Assembly: GCF_002205895.1 (NCBI RefSeq) | Contig: NZ_NJDE01000014.1 | Location: forward strand, 1 to 64,000 | Length of the DNA stretch: 64,000 nt | Direction: 5' to 3' | DNA from: Saccharibacillus sp. O23 | GTDB taxonomy: Bacteria > Bacillota > Bacilli > Paenibacillales > Paenibacillaceae | Shown: positions 49,202-58,900 of the stretch, one piece after another | Position numbering within the stretch: the stretch's first letter is position 1 | How the letters are laid out: every line of letters starts with the position of its first letter | Program-made: the position numbers and the translations under genes | The notes under the pieces: generated by a model | The model's database searches: none | What the model was told of the DNA's origin: nothing | Seen by the model: the letters and a program-made list of their open reading frames with translations, nothing else

Positions 49202-50914
49202 TCAGCTGCCAAACTGCGCTTCGTGCAGACGGCTGTAGATGCCGCCCGATTCGATGAGTTCGTGATGCTTGCCTTCTTCGGCGATGCCGTCTTTGCCGAC
49301 CACGATGATCCGATCCGCGTTCCGGATCGTCGCCAGACGGTGCGCGATGACCAGCGTCGTACGGCCGACCGACAGCTCGGCCAACGATTTCTGGATCGCG
49401 AGTTCCGTCTCGGTATCGAGCGCGGAAGTCGCTTCGTCGAGGATCAGGATCGGCGGGTTCTTGAGGAACATGCGCGCGATCGCCATCCGCTGTTTCTGTC
49501 CGCCCGACAGCTTCACGCCGCGTTCCCCGATGATCGTATCCATGCCTTCCGGCATCGCGCGGATTACGTCGGCCATATGCGCGCGTTCGGCGGCGTCCCA
49601 GATCTCTTCGAGCGTGGCATCCAGCTTGCCGTAAGCGATATTTTCCCGAATCGTGCCCGAGAACAAGAAGACGTCCTGCTGCACGATCCCGATCTGTTTG
49701 CGCAAGGAAGCCAGCTTCATCTCGCGAATATCCATGCCGTCCACGGTGATCGAACCGGAGTCGACTTCGTAGAAACGCGGCAGTAGGCTGCAGATCGTCG
49801 TTTTGCCCGCGCCGGAAGGTCCCACGAACGCCACGGTCTCGCCCGGATGAACTTGCAGACTGATGTCTTCGAGAATCGGACGTTCTTGCTCATAACCGAA
49901 AGTCACGTTGTTGAAATGAATCTCGCCGCGCAGCGAATCGACGGCTTTGGCGTTCGGAGCGTCTTGAATATCCGGTTCGGTGTCCATGATCTCCAAGTAA
50001 CGGCGAAAACCGGCGAAGCCTTTCGGATAACTCTCGATGACGGCATTGATCTTCTCGATCGGGCGGAAGAAGACGTTCGCGAGCAGTTGGAACGCGACGA
50101 ATTCGCCGATCTGAATCTCGCCGCGAATAAAGTACCAAGCGCCGAAGATGAGCACCAGAACGCTGATCAGACGCATCATCATATAGTTGACGGACATGCT
50201 GCCGGCCATCGTTTTGTAGGCGAGCAGCTTCGTTTTGCGGAATTCTTGGTTTTCCACGTTGAACAGTTCGCGTTCGTGCTTCTCGTTGGCGAACGACTGC
50301 ACGACGCGGATGCCGCCGATATTGTCTTCGATCCGAGAGTTGAAGTTGCCTACGTTGCCGAACAAACGGCCGTAGGTGCGGGTCATGCGGCGGCCGAAGA
50401 AGATGATCATCCAAGCCATGACCGGAATGACGATAAACGTGATGATCGCAAGTTCCGGACTGATGTTGTACATCAGAATGAACGAACCGATCAGCGTCAT
50501 GACGGCGATGAACACGTCTTCCGGACCGTGGTGGGCCAGCTCGCCGATATCGTTCAGGTCGTTCGTGACGCGGCCGATCAGATGACCGGTCTTATGGTTA
50601 TCGTAGAATCGGAACGACAGCTTCTGCAGCTTGGCGAACAGATTCTTGCGCATGTCGGTCTCGATATTGATCCCGAGCATATGTCCCCAGTAGGTCACGA
50701 CGTACTGCATAGCCGTATTCAAGGCATAGATCGCGAGCAGGCCGAAACAAGCCGCCAAGATCAAGCTCCAATTGCCGCCGGGCAGCAGGTCGTCGATGAA
50801 CGTATTGACCGCAAGCGGGAAAGCAAGCTCGAGCAGGCCGGCCAATACGGCGCAGCAGAAGTCGAGCACGAACAGCCCTTTGTAAGGCCGGTAAAAAGCG
50901 AAGAAACGTTTCAA
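49202..50914 (-). CDS. ABC exporter, fused membrane and ATPase (YwjA-like)
   Basis: 570 aa. Six membrane helices (about 1-310) start RFFAFYRPYKGLFVLDF and contain the coupling-helix segment SFRFYDNHKTGHLIGRVTND. The ATPase (about 330-570) has Walker A GPSGAGKTT, Q-loop QQDVFLFSG, signature KLSGGQKQRMAIARM, Walker B ILILDEATSALD and H-loop IAHRLATIRNADRI. One gene encodes a half-transporter expected to dimerise. The TTG start at 50914 is uncertain: GAGGG lies about 15 bases away, and no ATG is suitable. A Fur box at its promoter and overall similarity to B. subtilis YwjA suggest an iron-linked role. Confidence 0.92.
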   Translation of the reverse strand: MKRFFAFYRPYKGLFVLDFCCAVLAGLLELAFPLAVNTFIDDLLPGGNWSLILAACFGLLAIYALNTAMQYVVTYWGHMLGINIETDMRKNLFAKLQKLSFRFYDNHKTGHLIGRVTNDLNDIGELAHHGPEDVFIAVMTLIGSFILMYNISPELAIITFIVIPVMAWMIIFFGRRMTRTYGRLFGNVGNFNSRIEDNIGGIRVVQSFANEKHERELFNVENQEFRKTKLLAYKTMAGSMSVNYMMMRLISVLVLIFGAWYFIRGEIQIGEFVAFQLLANVFFRPIEKINAVIESYPKGFAGFRRYLEIMDTEPDIQDAPNAKAVDSLRGEIHFNNVTFGYEQERPILEDISLQVHPGETVAFVGPSGAGKTTICSLLPRFYEVDSGSITVDGMDIREMKLASLRKQIGIVQQDVFLFSGTIRENIAYGKLDATLEEIWDAAERAHMADVIRAMPEGMDTIIGERGVKLSGGQKQRMAIARMFLKNPPILILDEATSALDTETELAIQKSLAELSVGRTTLVIAHRLATIRNADRIIVVGKDGIAEEGKHHELIESGGIYSRLHEAQFGS

Positions 50915-51006
50915 CGTATGAATGCCAATCCCTCTTTTCTCTGATCGCTGTACTCCAATAAGCCGCCGAAAGGCTCCCCTAAGCGCCGATCATAAGCGAA
51001 ACTTAT

Positions 51007-51051
51007 TGAGAATCATTCTCTATAATAGCGTGCCGATCAGGAAATGGGCAA
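51007..51051 (-). promoter_or_regulatory. Promoter with Fur box for the ABC exporter
   Basis: On the minus strand TTGCCC (51046-51051), 18-bp spacer, TATTAT (51022-51027). Directly downstream, TGAGAATCATTCTCT (51007-51021, plus strand) fits the 7-1-7 Fur pattern TGAxAATxATTxTCA at all but one fixed position. A bound repressor would block the transcription start. Confidence 0.7.
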
Positions 51052-51060
51052 GAACAAAAT

Positions 51061-51107
51061 CAAACCGAAAACGTTCGGAGGCGAGACCGTCCGTCGTTTT
51101 CGGTTTG
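51061..51107 (-). terminator. Terminator of the alaX-like gene
   Basis: Thirteen-base perfect arms CAAACCGAAAACG (51061-51073) and its complement (51095-51107); the minus-strand tail is ATTTTGTT. Confidence 0.7.
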
Positions 51108-51122
51108 CGTCAAAGCGTATTT

Positions 51123-52304
51123 TTATGCGAAAAAGGCGGATAAATGCTCGTAGCACGCGCGCAGTTCGGCTTCCGAAGCGAACGAAGCTTGCGCTGAGCG
51201 ATCGCCGCCGCCGCCGCGTCCTCCGAACTTCGGCAGAACTTCCCGCAGCAGCGTTCCGCAAGCGAAATCCGGCTGTCCGCCGTGCGCGAGAACAAGCTTG
51301 AGTTCCGGCAGCGAACCCAGCAGTACCGGTCGCGGCGTCCGGGGAGTCAGCGCGGAGGCAAGGCTTTGCAGTTCTTTGAGCGTGCCGTCGGCGAACAAAC
51401 GGGCGACCGCTCCGCCGGTTCGATCCGCTTCGTCCAACAGTTCGCGCGCGATGTATGCGTACAACTGCTGCCGCAGCGCGTTCCGTTCGGCCTGCTTGCG
51501 GCGGTCTTCTTCGTTCCATTTGTCCAGACGTTCGGCCAACTCTTCTTTCGGCGTGCTGAGTTTGGCCGATAGGGAAGCGAGAATCTTCGTTTGGACGGAG
51601 AATTCGCGCAGCGCGCGGAAACCGGCTTTGAAAGTGAGGCGAAGACGGCCTTTCTGCTTTTCTGCGCGCAGCAGTTTCAGCAGTCCAAGTTCGCCCGTAG
51701 AGCCGACATGCGTACCGCCGCAGGCATTGTATTCGATCCCTTGAATCTCGACGATGCGAACTTCGCCTTCGACGGAAGGAGCTTTGACGAGCGGAAGCGC
51801 GGCGGCCTGCTCGGGACTGACGAAATAACTCGCGATCGGAAGAATCCGAACGATGCGGGCATTGACTTCGCGCTCGACCGCGTCCAGCTCTTCGTCCGAC
51901 CATTCCGCGAGATCGACGTCGATCGTCGAATACTCTTCGCCGAGATGAAAACTGAGCGTCGGCGCTTGGAGCAGATCGAGACAGGTGGCCGACAGCAGAT
52001 GTTGGCCGGTATGCTGCTGCATATGATCGAAGCGCCGCTGCCAATCGAGAGCGCAGAGCACCTCGTCGCCGGGCTCCCCGGGCGCGGAATCGACTTTGTG
52101 CAGTACGTCGCCGTCGACCGCGATCGTGTCCAGTACCCGAGCGTTTCCGATCTGCCCCGTATCGCCGGGTTGTCCGCCTCCCTCGGGGTAGAAAGCCGTT
52201 TCGTTCAAACGGACATACAGCCCGTCTTCGCGTTCCGAGACTTCGACGATCGCAGCGTTCCATTCGCGGGCATAAGCGGATTCGTAATATCGTTTAAGCG
52301 TCAT
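51123..52304 (-). CDS. Alanyl-tRNA editing protein AlaX-L with DHHA1 domain
   Basis: 393 aa. It hydrolyses Ser- or Gly-tRNA(Ala) in trans. The AlaRS-like editing domain (about 1-240) contains FYPEGGGQPGDTG and the zinc ligands HMQQHTGQHLLSA (HxxxH near 98) and CGGTHVG near 196. A coiled coil (about 255-300) is followed by a DHHA1 domain with LVLAHGGQPDFACG and GRGGGGDRSAQA. AAAGGAG precedes ATG. It stands alone between terminators. Confidence 0.94.
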   Translation of the reverse strand: MTLKRYYESAYAREWNAAIVEVSEREDGLYVRLNETAFYPEGGGQPGDTGQIGNARVLDTIAVDGDVLHKVDSAPGEPGDEVLCALDWQRRFDHMQQHTGQHLLSATCLDLLQAPTLSFHLGEEYSTIDVDLAEWSDEELDAVEREVNARIVRILPIASYFVSPEQAAALPLVKAPSVEGEVRIVEIQGIEYNACGGTHVGSTGELGLLKLLRAEKQKGRLRLTFKAGFRALREFSVQTKILASLSAKLSTPKEELAERLDKWNEEDRRKQAERNALRQQLYAYIARELLDEADRTGGAVARLFADGTLKELQSLASALTPRTPRPVLLGSLPELKLVLAHGGQPDFACGTLLREVLPKFGGRGGGGDRSAQASFASEAELRACYEHLSAFFA

Positions 52305-52436
52305 GTTTTCTCCTTTGCGGGTCCGGTTCGCGCGCGGGAAGCGCCGGATACGACTTCGTTTCGCCGCGCTCGCCGGAAGATTCTGTTTGCATCGTATCCC
52401 ATATCGGCTTCGCGAGCAACGGCCTGCCGCGCAAAG

Positions 52437-52472
52437 AAGACCTTCCGCTTCGGGATCGAGGCTGAAGGTCTT
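52437..52472 (-). terminator. Terminator after the SdpRI-like pair
   Basis: AAGACCTTC (52437-52445) pairs with GAAGGTCTT (52464-52472), 18-base loop; the minus-strand tail is CTTTGCG, the plus-strand tail TT. Moderate quality. Confidence 0.5.
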
Positions 52473-52486
52473 TTCGACGTATCGCG

Positions 52487-53128
52487 TTATCGAGGTCCCG
52501 CCTGACCTTTACGGACGAATCGGCGATAGAACAAGTAGGAAGCGACGTAGTTCAAAACAAACAAGACGATCACGACGGAAAAAGTTTCTTTAGAAGAAGG
52601 ATGGACCGACGCCAACAGAACGACCAGCAGTCCCGCGACCATAAAAGCGACTCCGGCGAACCGATGCGCGGAGCGCCAGACATGGGGATCGGATAACGTC
52701 CACTTGTTGCGGATGCCGAAGGTGACGTTCGGACGGGCGCGAAACAAATAATTGCCGATCAGAATCAGCAGCGATCCGGCGGCGAACGGGAAAAATGGCT
52801 GCAGCACCCGAACATGTCCGTAGTTATAGAGCAGCAGCGCGCATTGAGCCAGCGCAAGAACGATTTGAACGGCGAAGTTGATTCCCGACCAATCGCGCAG
52901 GTTAGCCCCCGGAACGCCTCGGCCTGCGTCTTTGCGGGTGAAATGGATCAGCAGCATGGCGATCGGAAGCAGCCAAGCTCCGATCCATTTGGGCGCGGTT
53001 CCGTTCGGATTGCCGGCTCCGTCGATATGAATCACGATCTGCTGCGGAAGTCCGAAGTAGGCGGCAATGCTGACCGCAAGCACGAACGCGATCAGAATCA
53101 GCGAAATCTTTTTATTCGGTAACGGCAT
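52487..53128 (-). CDS. SdpI-family membrane protein
   Basis: 213 aa with six likely membrane helices. The N-terminal DUF1648 part (LPQQIVIHIDGAGNPNGTAPKW) and the SdpI signature IGNYLFRARPNVTFGIRNKWTLSDPHVWRSAHR are both present. In B. subtilis SdpI gives immunity to the killing factor SdpC and, when engaged, sequesters the repressor SdpR. No sdpABC genes are seen here. It overlaps the upstream repressor gene by 17 bases. Confidence 0.9.
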   Translation of the reverse strand: MPLPNKKISLILIAFVLAVSIAAYFGLPQQIVIHIDGAGNPNGTAPKWIGAWLLPIAMLLIHFTRKDAGRGVPGANLRDWSGINFAVQIVLALAQCALLLYNYGHVRVLQPFFPFAAGSLLILIGNYLFRARPNVTFGIRNKWTLSDPHVWRSAHRFAGVAFMVAGLLVVLLASVHPSSKETFSVVIVLFVLNYVASYLFYRRFVRKGQAGPR

Positions 53129-53429
53129 GGTCTTCTTCTCCCCGGCGGCGGTTCTTCGACGGCTCGGGAGCCTGAGCGCCGCGAAATTTGGATAACCAAT
53201 AGAACAGCTCTTGAAAAGCGGTCATGTTAAGCTGATACATCATAAACTTGCCTTGACGTTCGACATGTACCAGTCCCGTCTGCGTTAAGATGTTCAGATG
53301 ATTGGAAATGCTCGGTTTGCTGATCTCGAAATGTTCGGCAATCTCTCCGGCCGTCAGGTCCCCTTCCTTCAGCAAATCCACGATCCGCATCCGGGTCGGG
53401 TCGCCCAGCGCTTTGAAGATCCGGTCCAC
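53112..53429 (-). CDS. ArsR-family repressor (SdpR-like)
   Basis: 105 aa. A winged helix: MDRIFKALGDPTRMRIVDLL, then GEIAEHFEISKPSISNHLNIL and VHVERQGKFMMYQLN. It lacks the metal-binding CxC of ArsR/SmtB, as SdpR does. The start is GTG 53429 with GAGGTG upstream. Coupling with an SdpI-type gene implies autoregulation relieved by SdpI. Confidence 0.9.
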   Translation of the reverse strand: MDRIFKALGDPTRMRIVDLLKEGDLTAGEIAEHFEISKPSISNHLNILTQTGLVHVERQGKFMMYQLNMTAFQELFYWLSKFRGAQAPEPSKNRRRGEEDHAVTE

Positions 53430-53448
53430 GTTCGCACCTCATTTCGTT

Positions 53449-53499
53449 ATTTAGTTAAATGTCTAAATATAAAATAGCACGGCAGCAAGATCCGTTCAA
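53449..53499 (-). promoter_or_regulatory. Promoter and candidate operator of the SdpRI-like pair
   Basis: On the minus strand TTGAAC (53494-53499), 17-bp spacer, TATTTT (53471-53476). Immediately downstream is a dyad ATTTAG-N8-CTAAAT (53449-53468), well placed for autorepression. Confidence 0.6.
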
Positions 53500-53596
53500 T
53501 AGCAGCGGAGAATTGTTCACGAAAAGGTCTAATAGGGTATACTTTGCGCAAAAAGGTCGGTCTAGTCCGGAAGCGCAAAACGGGAGGGAATCCAAG

Positions 53597-54442
53597 ATGC
53601 AAATCGATCTGGAACATCGTGCGGCCGACAGCGAACTTCTTCGCGGCGCGGCGTTGGGGGAAGAAGAATCGCTGGACGAACTGCGCCGAAGAAACGTGCT
53701 GTTCGGGCGGCAGGAAGGCGTATGTTTTGCGGTGTCGGAATACGAAGACGGTCGTCAGTCCGGATTTTTGGCCGAGCATGCGCGCCAGGGCGGCGGCGTC
53801 AATCGAATCATCCGGATTCCCGCATCTTGGCGCATATCGTCCGTTTCGATCGAAGAAGGGTCGATCGTGCTGACGTCTGCGGATGGACGAACCTTGTCTG
53901 CTCGGCCGGAACAATTTCATCGGCTTCGCTGGATCCGTTCGTCGCACAATCCGGCTTACGAGTCGCAGTTGGAAGACGACTTCCTGAAACTGCCGGCCAA
54001 GATGGACAGAGAAGCGGACGAATACATAGACGAACAAGGCCGATGTTGGTCGCACGGCCTGACATCGGACGGGTATTGGCTGCAGCGAATATCGGCAGAA
54101 GGTACAGACGAAGCCGCGCCTCCGGCCGTATGCTGCGACGCTCAGCATCGCACGGAACTGTCGGAGATGCTGCCGACGGTGCTCGCGCGATTGGAACGAA
54201 TAGAGAAATACGCGCAGGCGGCAGCGCACTATCTATGGCTGCAAGGCAGCGACGAAGAACGGGAGGCCTTGGACCAAGAAGCGTTCGGCCGACTGCTCGA
54301 AGCGGACAGTATCGTGTTCGGGTACTACGGCGATTTCGAACTGTGGATGGCGGAGCCGAACGGGGAATTGTTCGACGGCTACAGCCCGACCGTTTATTTC
54401 GATGCGGCAGGACGGGCGATCGATTGGGCGATGAATGCTTAA
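53597..54442 (+). CDS. Uncharacterised cytoplasmic protein
   Basis: 281 aa, acidic, with no signal or membrane helix. An N-terminal beta-rich part (to about 120) is followed by a C-terminal domain whose end (FGYYGDFELWMAEPNGELFDGYSPTVYFDA) is loosely reminiscent of DUF2262-type proteins; the match is too weak to name. ATG 53597 follows GGGAGGG; the frame opens at 53459 without a site. A TATACT -10 lies about 50 bases upstream. It is divergent from the SdpR-like gene. Confidence 0.75.
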   Translation: MQIDLEHRAADSELLRGAALGEEESLDELRRRNVLFGRQEGVCFAVSEYEDGRQSGFLAEHARQGGGVNRIIRIPASWRISSVSIEEGSIVLTSADGRTLSARPEQFHRLRWIRSSHNPAYESQLEDDFLKLPAKMDREADEYIDEQGRCWSHGLTSDGYWLQRISAEGTDEAAPPAVCCDAQHRTELSEMLPTVLARLERIEKYAQAAAHYLWLQGSDEEREALDQEAFGRLLEADSIVFGYYGDFELWMAEPNGELFDGYSPTVYFDAAGRAIDWAMNA

Positions 54443-54765
54443 GCGGCCGGCTTCAGCGATTCGAATAAGGCGACGCGATCGGACAGGTAAAAAGCTCTTG
54501 ATTTTTCGACGCGTTCGTTTTACAGTAAGTCAGTAAGCAGCCTATCATCAACGACGCGAAGCACGCGGACGTTTTTCCTTTCTCGACGAGAAGGGAGACG
54601 TCCGCTTTTTTGCGTTCGGAAGGCATATCGGTGAATGTAACTAAATTATAAAAAATGGGTCTTTTCCAAATGATGCAACCAAGCGACAATAGAGGGTGGG
54701 GCTACATAAGCTATGGGATAGCGAGGATCCAGTTCCAAATGAAGGGAAAAGGAGAACGTATCACG
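54443..54765 (+). other. Intergenic region and leader of the SLH-protein gene
   Basis: After the terminator at 54575-54611 comes an AT-rich stretch with TATAAA near 54645, a possible -10 without a good -35. This would give a leader of more than 100 bases, common for S-layer genes. No other feature was seen. Confidence 0.35.
54575..54611 (+). terminator. Intrinsic terminator of the 53597-54442 gene
   Basis: GCGGACGT (54575-54582) pairs with ACGTCCGC (54598-54605), with further pairing of CCTTTCTC and GAGAAGGG inside, then six T. Confidence 0.85.
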
Positions 54766-55989
54766 ATGAAAACAAGAACATTGAAATGGGTAGGGGCAGC
54801 TCTTGCCGCGGTACTGACGCTGGGCAGTATAAGCAGCGTCGGCGAATACGCGACAGCGGCTTCGGCCGGCAGCAGCTTCTCGGACGTCAAAACGTCGCAT
54901 TGGGCGTACGGTTCCGTACAGAAGGCTGTAGCGAACGGCTACGTCGACGGCTACACCAACGGGACATTCAAACCCGACGCATCGGTGAGCCGCGCGGAGT
55001 TCGTCAAGATGGCGGTCGCGGCGATGAAACTCGACGTGAAGGATGCCTCGGGCAAGTGGTACGTGCCGTATGTCGACGCGGCGACCGCGAAAGGGCTGTA
55101 CGAGTCGTCGGACTTTGCCAATAACGAAGCGGCATGGAACAAGACGATGACGCGCGAAGAAATGGCCCGCGTTGCCGCTCGCGCGATCGGCCAGACTTCG
55201 AAAGAAGACGACAAATGGATGTACCTCGCGACCAAATCCGGCCTGATCCAAGGCGTCGGTAAAGGGCAGGTGGCTCCGAAAGGTCTGACGACGCGCGCGC
55301 AATCGGTCGTGATTATCGACCGTATCCTGACGGCGAACGCCGGAGGCAAACTGAGTTCTGACCGCTACGCCACCGCTGCCGCCGAAATTCTCTGGCATGG
55401 CACGAACATCTTCACGGTGATGCCGGATAAATTTATCACACCGGACTCGGATTGGAAAAACAAAGGCCTGTCGTCGATCGAGGAAATGTGGAACGAGAAG
55501 AATATGACGATCACGTCGAAAGACGGGCTGTATCAAGCGAAGCTGGATGCGCTGGTGGCGATCGACATGGCTGATCCGAATGATCCGAATCGGGGGTTGT
55601 TGGGGGATATTAACACGCTGAACTGGTACAACGGGAACAAAATCGGTCTTGAATACGTAAAAAATCCGATCAAAAACGAAAAGAACACGTATGTGCTGTA
55701 CTTGAAAGGCGGGGTTATATTCAACAAAGATCATTCTAAATACTTGAACGATCCATTTGTCAGCTATCATTTTGGTGGATTCCGCAGCCCAGACGAAACC
55801 GCCTTTATGAACGGGAAACTGAACGGGGCCACATCCATCTACCGGGAAAGAGATGGAGACGTACCCGCATTCATCGTCCCGAAAACCAGAACCGTGCAAG
55901 GATTTGGTGATATTACGATCTCGCTCCAAACCCCATCCCACGCTCATTTTATGGAAATCGATCTACTCAGAATGCGAGGCACACGGTAA
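54766..55989 (+). CDS. SLH-domain secreted surface protein
   Basis: 407 aa. A Sec signal peptide (MKTRTLKWVGAALAAVLTLG, cleavage near ATAASA) precedes three SLH motifs: FSDVKTSHWAYGSVQKAV with ADxFxxM-like ending SRAEFVKMAVAAM (about 38-87), a second ending TREEMARVAARAI, and a third with LIQGVGKG ending TTRAQSVVIIDRIL (to about 193). SLH domains bind pyruvylated secondary wall polymers. The remaining 210 residues (WHGTNIFTVMPDKFITPDSDW onward) were not recognised. AAGGAGAA precedes ATG 54766. The stop overlaps the next start as TAATG. Confidence 0.92.
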   Translation: MKTRTLKWVGAALAAVLTLGSISSVGEYATAASAGSSFSDVKTSHWAYGSVQKAVANGYVDGYTNGTFKPDASVSRAEFVKMAVAAMKLDVKDASGKWYVPYVDAATAKGLYESSDFANNEAAWNKTMTREEMARVAARAIGQTSKEDDKWMYLATKSGLIQGVGKGQVAPKGLTTRAQSVVIIDRILTANAGGKLSSDRYATAAAEILWHGTNIFTVMPDKFITPDSDWKNKGLSSIEEMWNEKNMTITSKDGLYQAKLDALVAIDMADPNDPNRGLLGDINTLNWYNGNKIGLEYVKNPIKNEKNTYVLYLKGGVIFNKDHSKYLNDPFVSYHFGGFRSPDETAFMNGKLNGATSIYRERDGDVPAFIVPKTRTVQGFGDITISLQTPSHAHFMEIDLLRMRGTR

Positions 55990-58900
55990 TGAATCAATCC
56001 CGACAAGGCAATGCCCGATTCACGCTTGTCGGACTCAGTACGCTGCTTCTTGCAAGCAGCGTACTGGGTGTTTTTTTTCCAGCACCTCGTGCAGTCGATG
56101 CGGGTGCGGCGATCACCATATCCAAAAAGACCGTGTCGTATACGGGTGCGGATGCGCCTAAACCCAACCCGTACAAAAAAGTCTTTACGTTTGGGAAAAA
56201 TCCAACGGCCACCACAACGATCAGTGAGGATGCCGGTAGCGGAAATAAAATCGAGAAAATCGTATTTTATAAAGGCACCGAAGCGGTTAAAACGATTAAC
56301 GTCAATGCCCAAACGTATGCTGGAACGGAAACCTTCAACGGCGACAAAATCGAAGTGCAATCGATTGATAACGGGGCTAATGGTTCATGGTTCGCGTGGA
56401 ACCGGACGATCAAAGAAGGCTGGAAAGCCGGCCAAAGCGATAATTGGGCGTATGTCATCCCCTCAACCGCCGCCGAGCCTGCAAATGAAGGACCTATTGT
56501 CACGGACAATCCGAAATGGTCTGATACGTATACCACCGCACCTGGTAAAACTGTTCGGTTAACTGTTCAGTATCCGATCAGCAATGCTTTTAAAGGGGTT
56601 ACCGAATTCAAAGATGTCCTATTTCCTCTGTACATGCTCGATAACCGAACCTCAATCGTTCAAGAACGAAACAAACAACTGCTCAAAGATGGTGCAAAAG
56701 TCGTAGCCGATTATGATCAAATTGTCAAAAATGAGAAATTAGGCATTCAGGGTAAAGCCGCACTGGGTCAAATCACCCTCGAAAAACTTCTTGTGGGCTT
56801 GCAGCCCGGCCAAACCGAAGTGGGGCCGACTCGGGATTTGAACTATGCCACCATCGTATTCACACAGCAGCATTCGGATAAAGGTTCATACCTTTATTAT
56901 GTCACAAAAAATTCAGATGGAAGCATGCGTCCCTATGACGGGAATCCAAAAAGTGCACAAATCATGGCGTTTTATTACGCCGCCTATAAATTTGTCGCCG
57001 CATCCGTCACGTACCAATACCCCGACCGCTATTGGGTATACAAAACCGGCGGAGAAACCTTCGGCTTCTGCGACACCCGCACGGGCCGCACCATCGAAGG
57101 GCAAGACCTCTCGCCTATGGCAAGCGCGGTCATCAAAGCCGATCAGCGTGACCGCGAACCGTTTGACGTACTCCAAGGCATCCCGACGTCCGAAAGTCTA
57201 TACGGGAACGTACTCGCCAAAGACTACCTGCATCAGTTCAAGTTCCAAGAACAGAAGGTCACCTGTATCTATGACGTACCCGTCACGCAAAAGTATCTGC
57301 TGAAGTGGGACCCCGGTAAAACGGTCGCCAACGATCCACCACCCGGTTCGCACACCGAAGCTGACCCGCAAAGCGCAGAGGACTCCGTCGTGTACACCAT
57401 CCATACCGAGCGCTATTTCACCTATTGGACCGTTGAAAACTTAGGCATTTATGCGATCGACAGTGCGGAGTTGAACAACTATGCGTTTGAAGGCGAACAG
57501 ATTACGATTTACCCGGAAGGCTATGTGCCGCCCGAACTCATCGTAGAGAAGAACGGCGGGTATACTGCACCAGAAGTGCCCAAACCGTTCATCGCGCCGA
57601 GCACCATAACTGTAACCGGCGGCAAAACAAGGCCAAACCCAACCAACGACGTCGACACCGCGCAGGGCTACGTGGAAGAAAAGGTCGGCAAAATCAAAGG
57701 GAAGAACGACAAGGTCGTCTTTAAGGGCCAAACGCTCATGGATGATCGAGAAGTTGAAGCCCAGACCCCGGTACCGACGCCGATCCCAAACGGTACGCCA
57801 ATCGGTCGAGACGTGCTGTACAGTCCGAATCACATGATCCCAAGCAGTAAAACGAATCGGTACGCCGCGCCAAGCATGGGAACGATCGCTTACTACGGTC
57901 TCGATGCCAATTACGAAGCGTCGGACGGCGACACCTACCCGATCGGCGGAATCAACTCCGTCACCGTACATACGCCAGTCGTCAATTATTCGTCCGCCAC
58001 CGACGACCAAGCCCACAACCAGAAAACGACACCGAACGCGAGTCGAGCGGCTTTCATCTTGGATCGACCGTTTACGATTCGGATGCCGACGAGCGGCCAA
58101 CACGCGAATTATCCGGGGTATGGCAATCGAGATTATCAGAAATATTTCCGCGCCAAGCAGGTTCGATTCCCGTTTGACACCTATACGGCTGATCGTTCGA
58201 CTTTCTATCCGGCGCAGACGTGGATCGATATTCCAGTGAGCCGACTCGACACGACGTTCTTCCTGCCGGTGTGGGTGGACGAAGGCGACTATACCGTCGA
58301 GTTTCGCAACATCGCGGAAAATGCGCCCGACGTGCAGCCCGGTCAGCCGGACGCCAACTTGGATCTGACGTATCACGTTGCTTCCGATACGGTAGGCGTT
58401 GAGGTGATCGGGCGGCTGTACGATTTCCACCTGACGGATATCGTCGATTACAACTGGGAACTCGTTTTCCGCAAGCAAAAAGGCAGTCCGGTGCATACCG
58501 GAAATACCTACTGGACGGGACTGTCGGACTTGGACGGCGCGCCGCGCGGAAACGCCTCGCCGTTTACGCTCCCGATTCTGCCCGGCAGCAACCCGCTGCA
58601 AGGAATGAAGAACGTGTCGGTGAAGACCGGGTATCACGTGAAGTTCGATCTCAAGACCAAAGGCAATATGTTCGGTAAAACCGACGGAATACGCATCACG
58701 CCGAGTTTTACTTTTGTCAGCAAAGACGGCAAAACGAAAACCCCGGTCGATCTGTATTATCACGACGATCACCGGAGCTTCATTCAAGTCGGATCGGAGC
58801 AGGACACGGCCGAACGTTACGTGATCTTGAACGAGCGTCTGCGCAACGTACCGGAAGAAGAGCTGACCGATACGGCGCGGTACAAATACGATCACGATTA

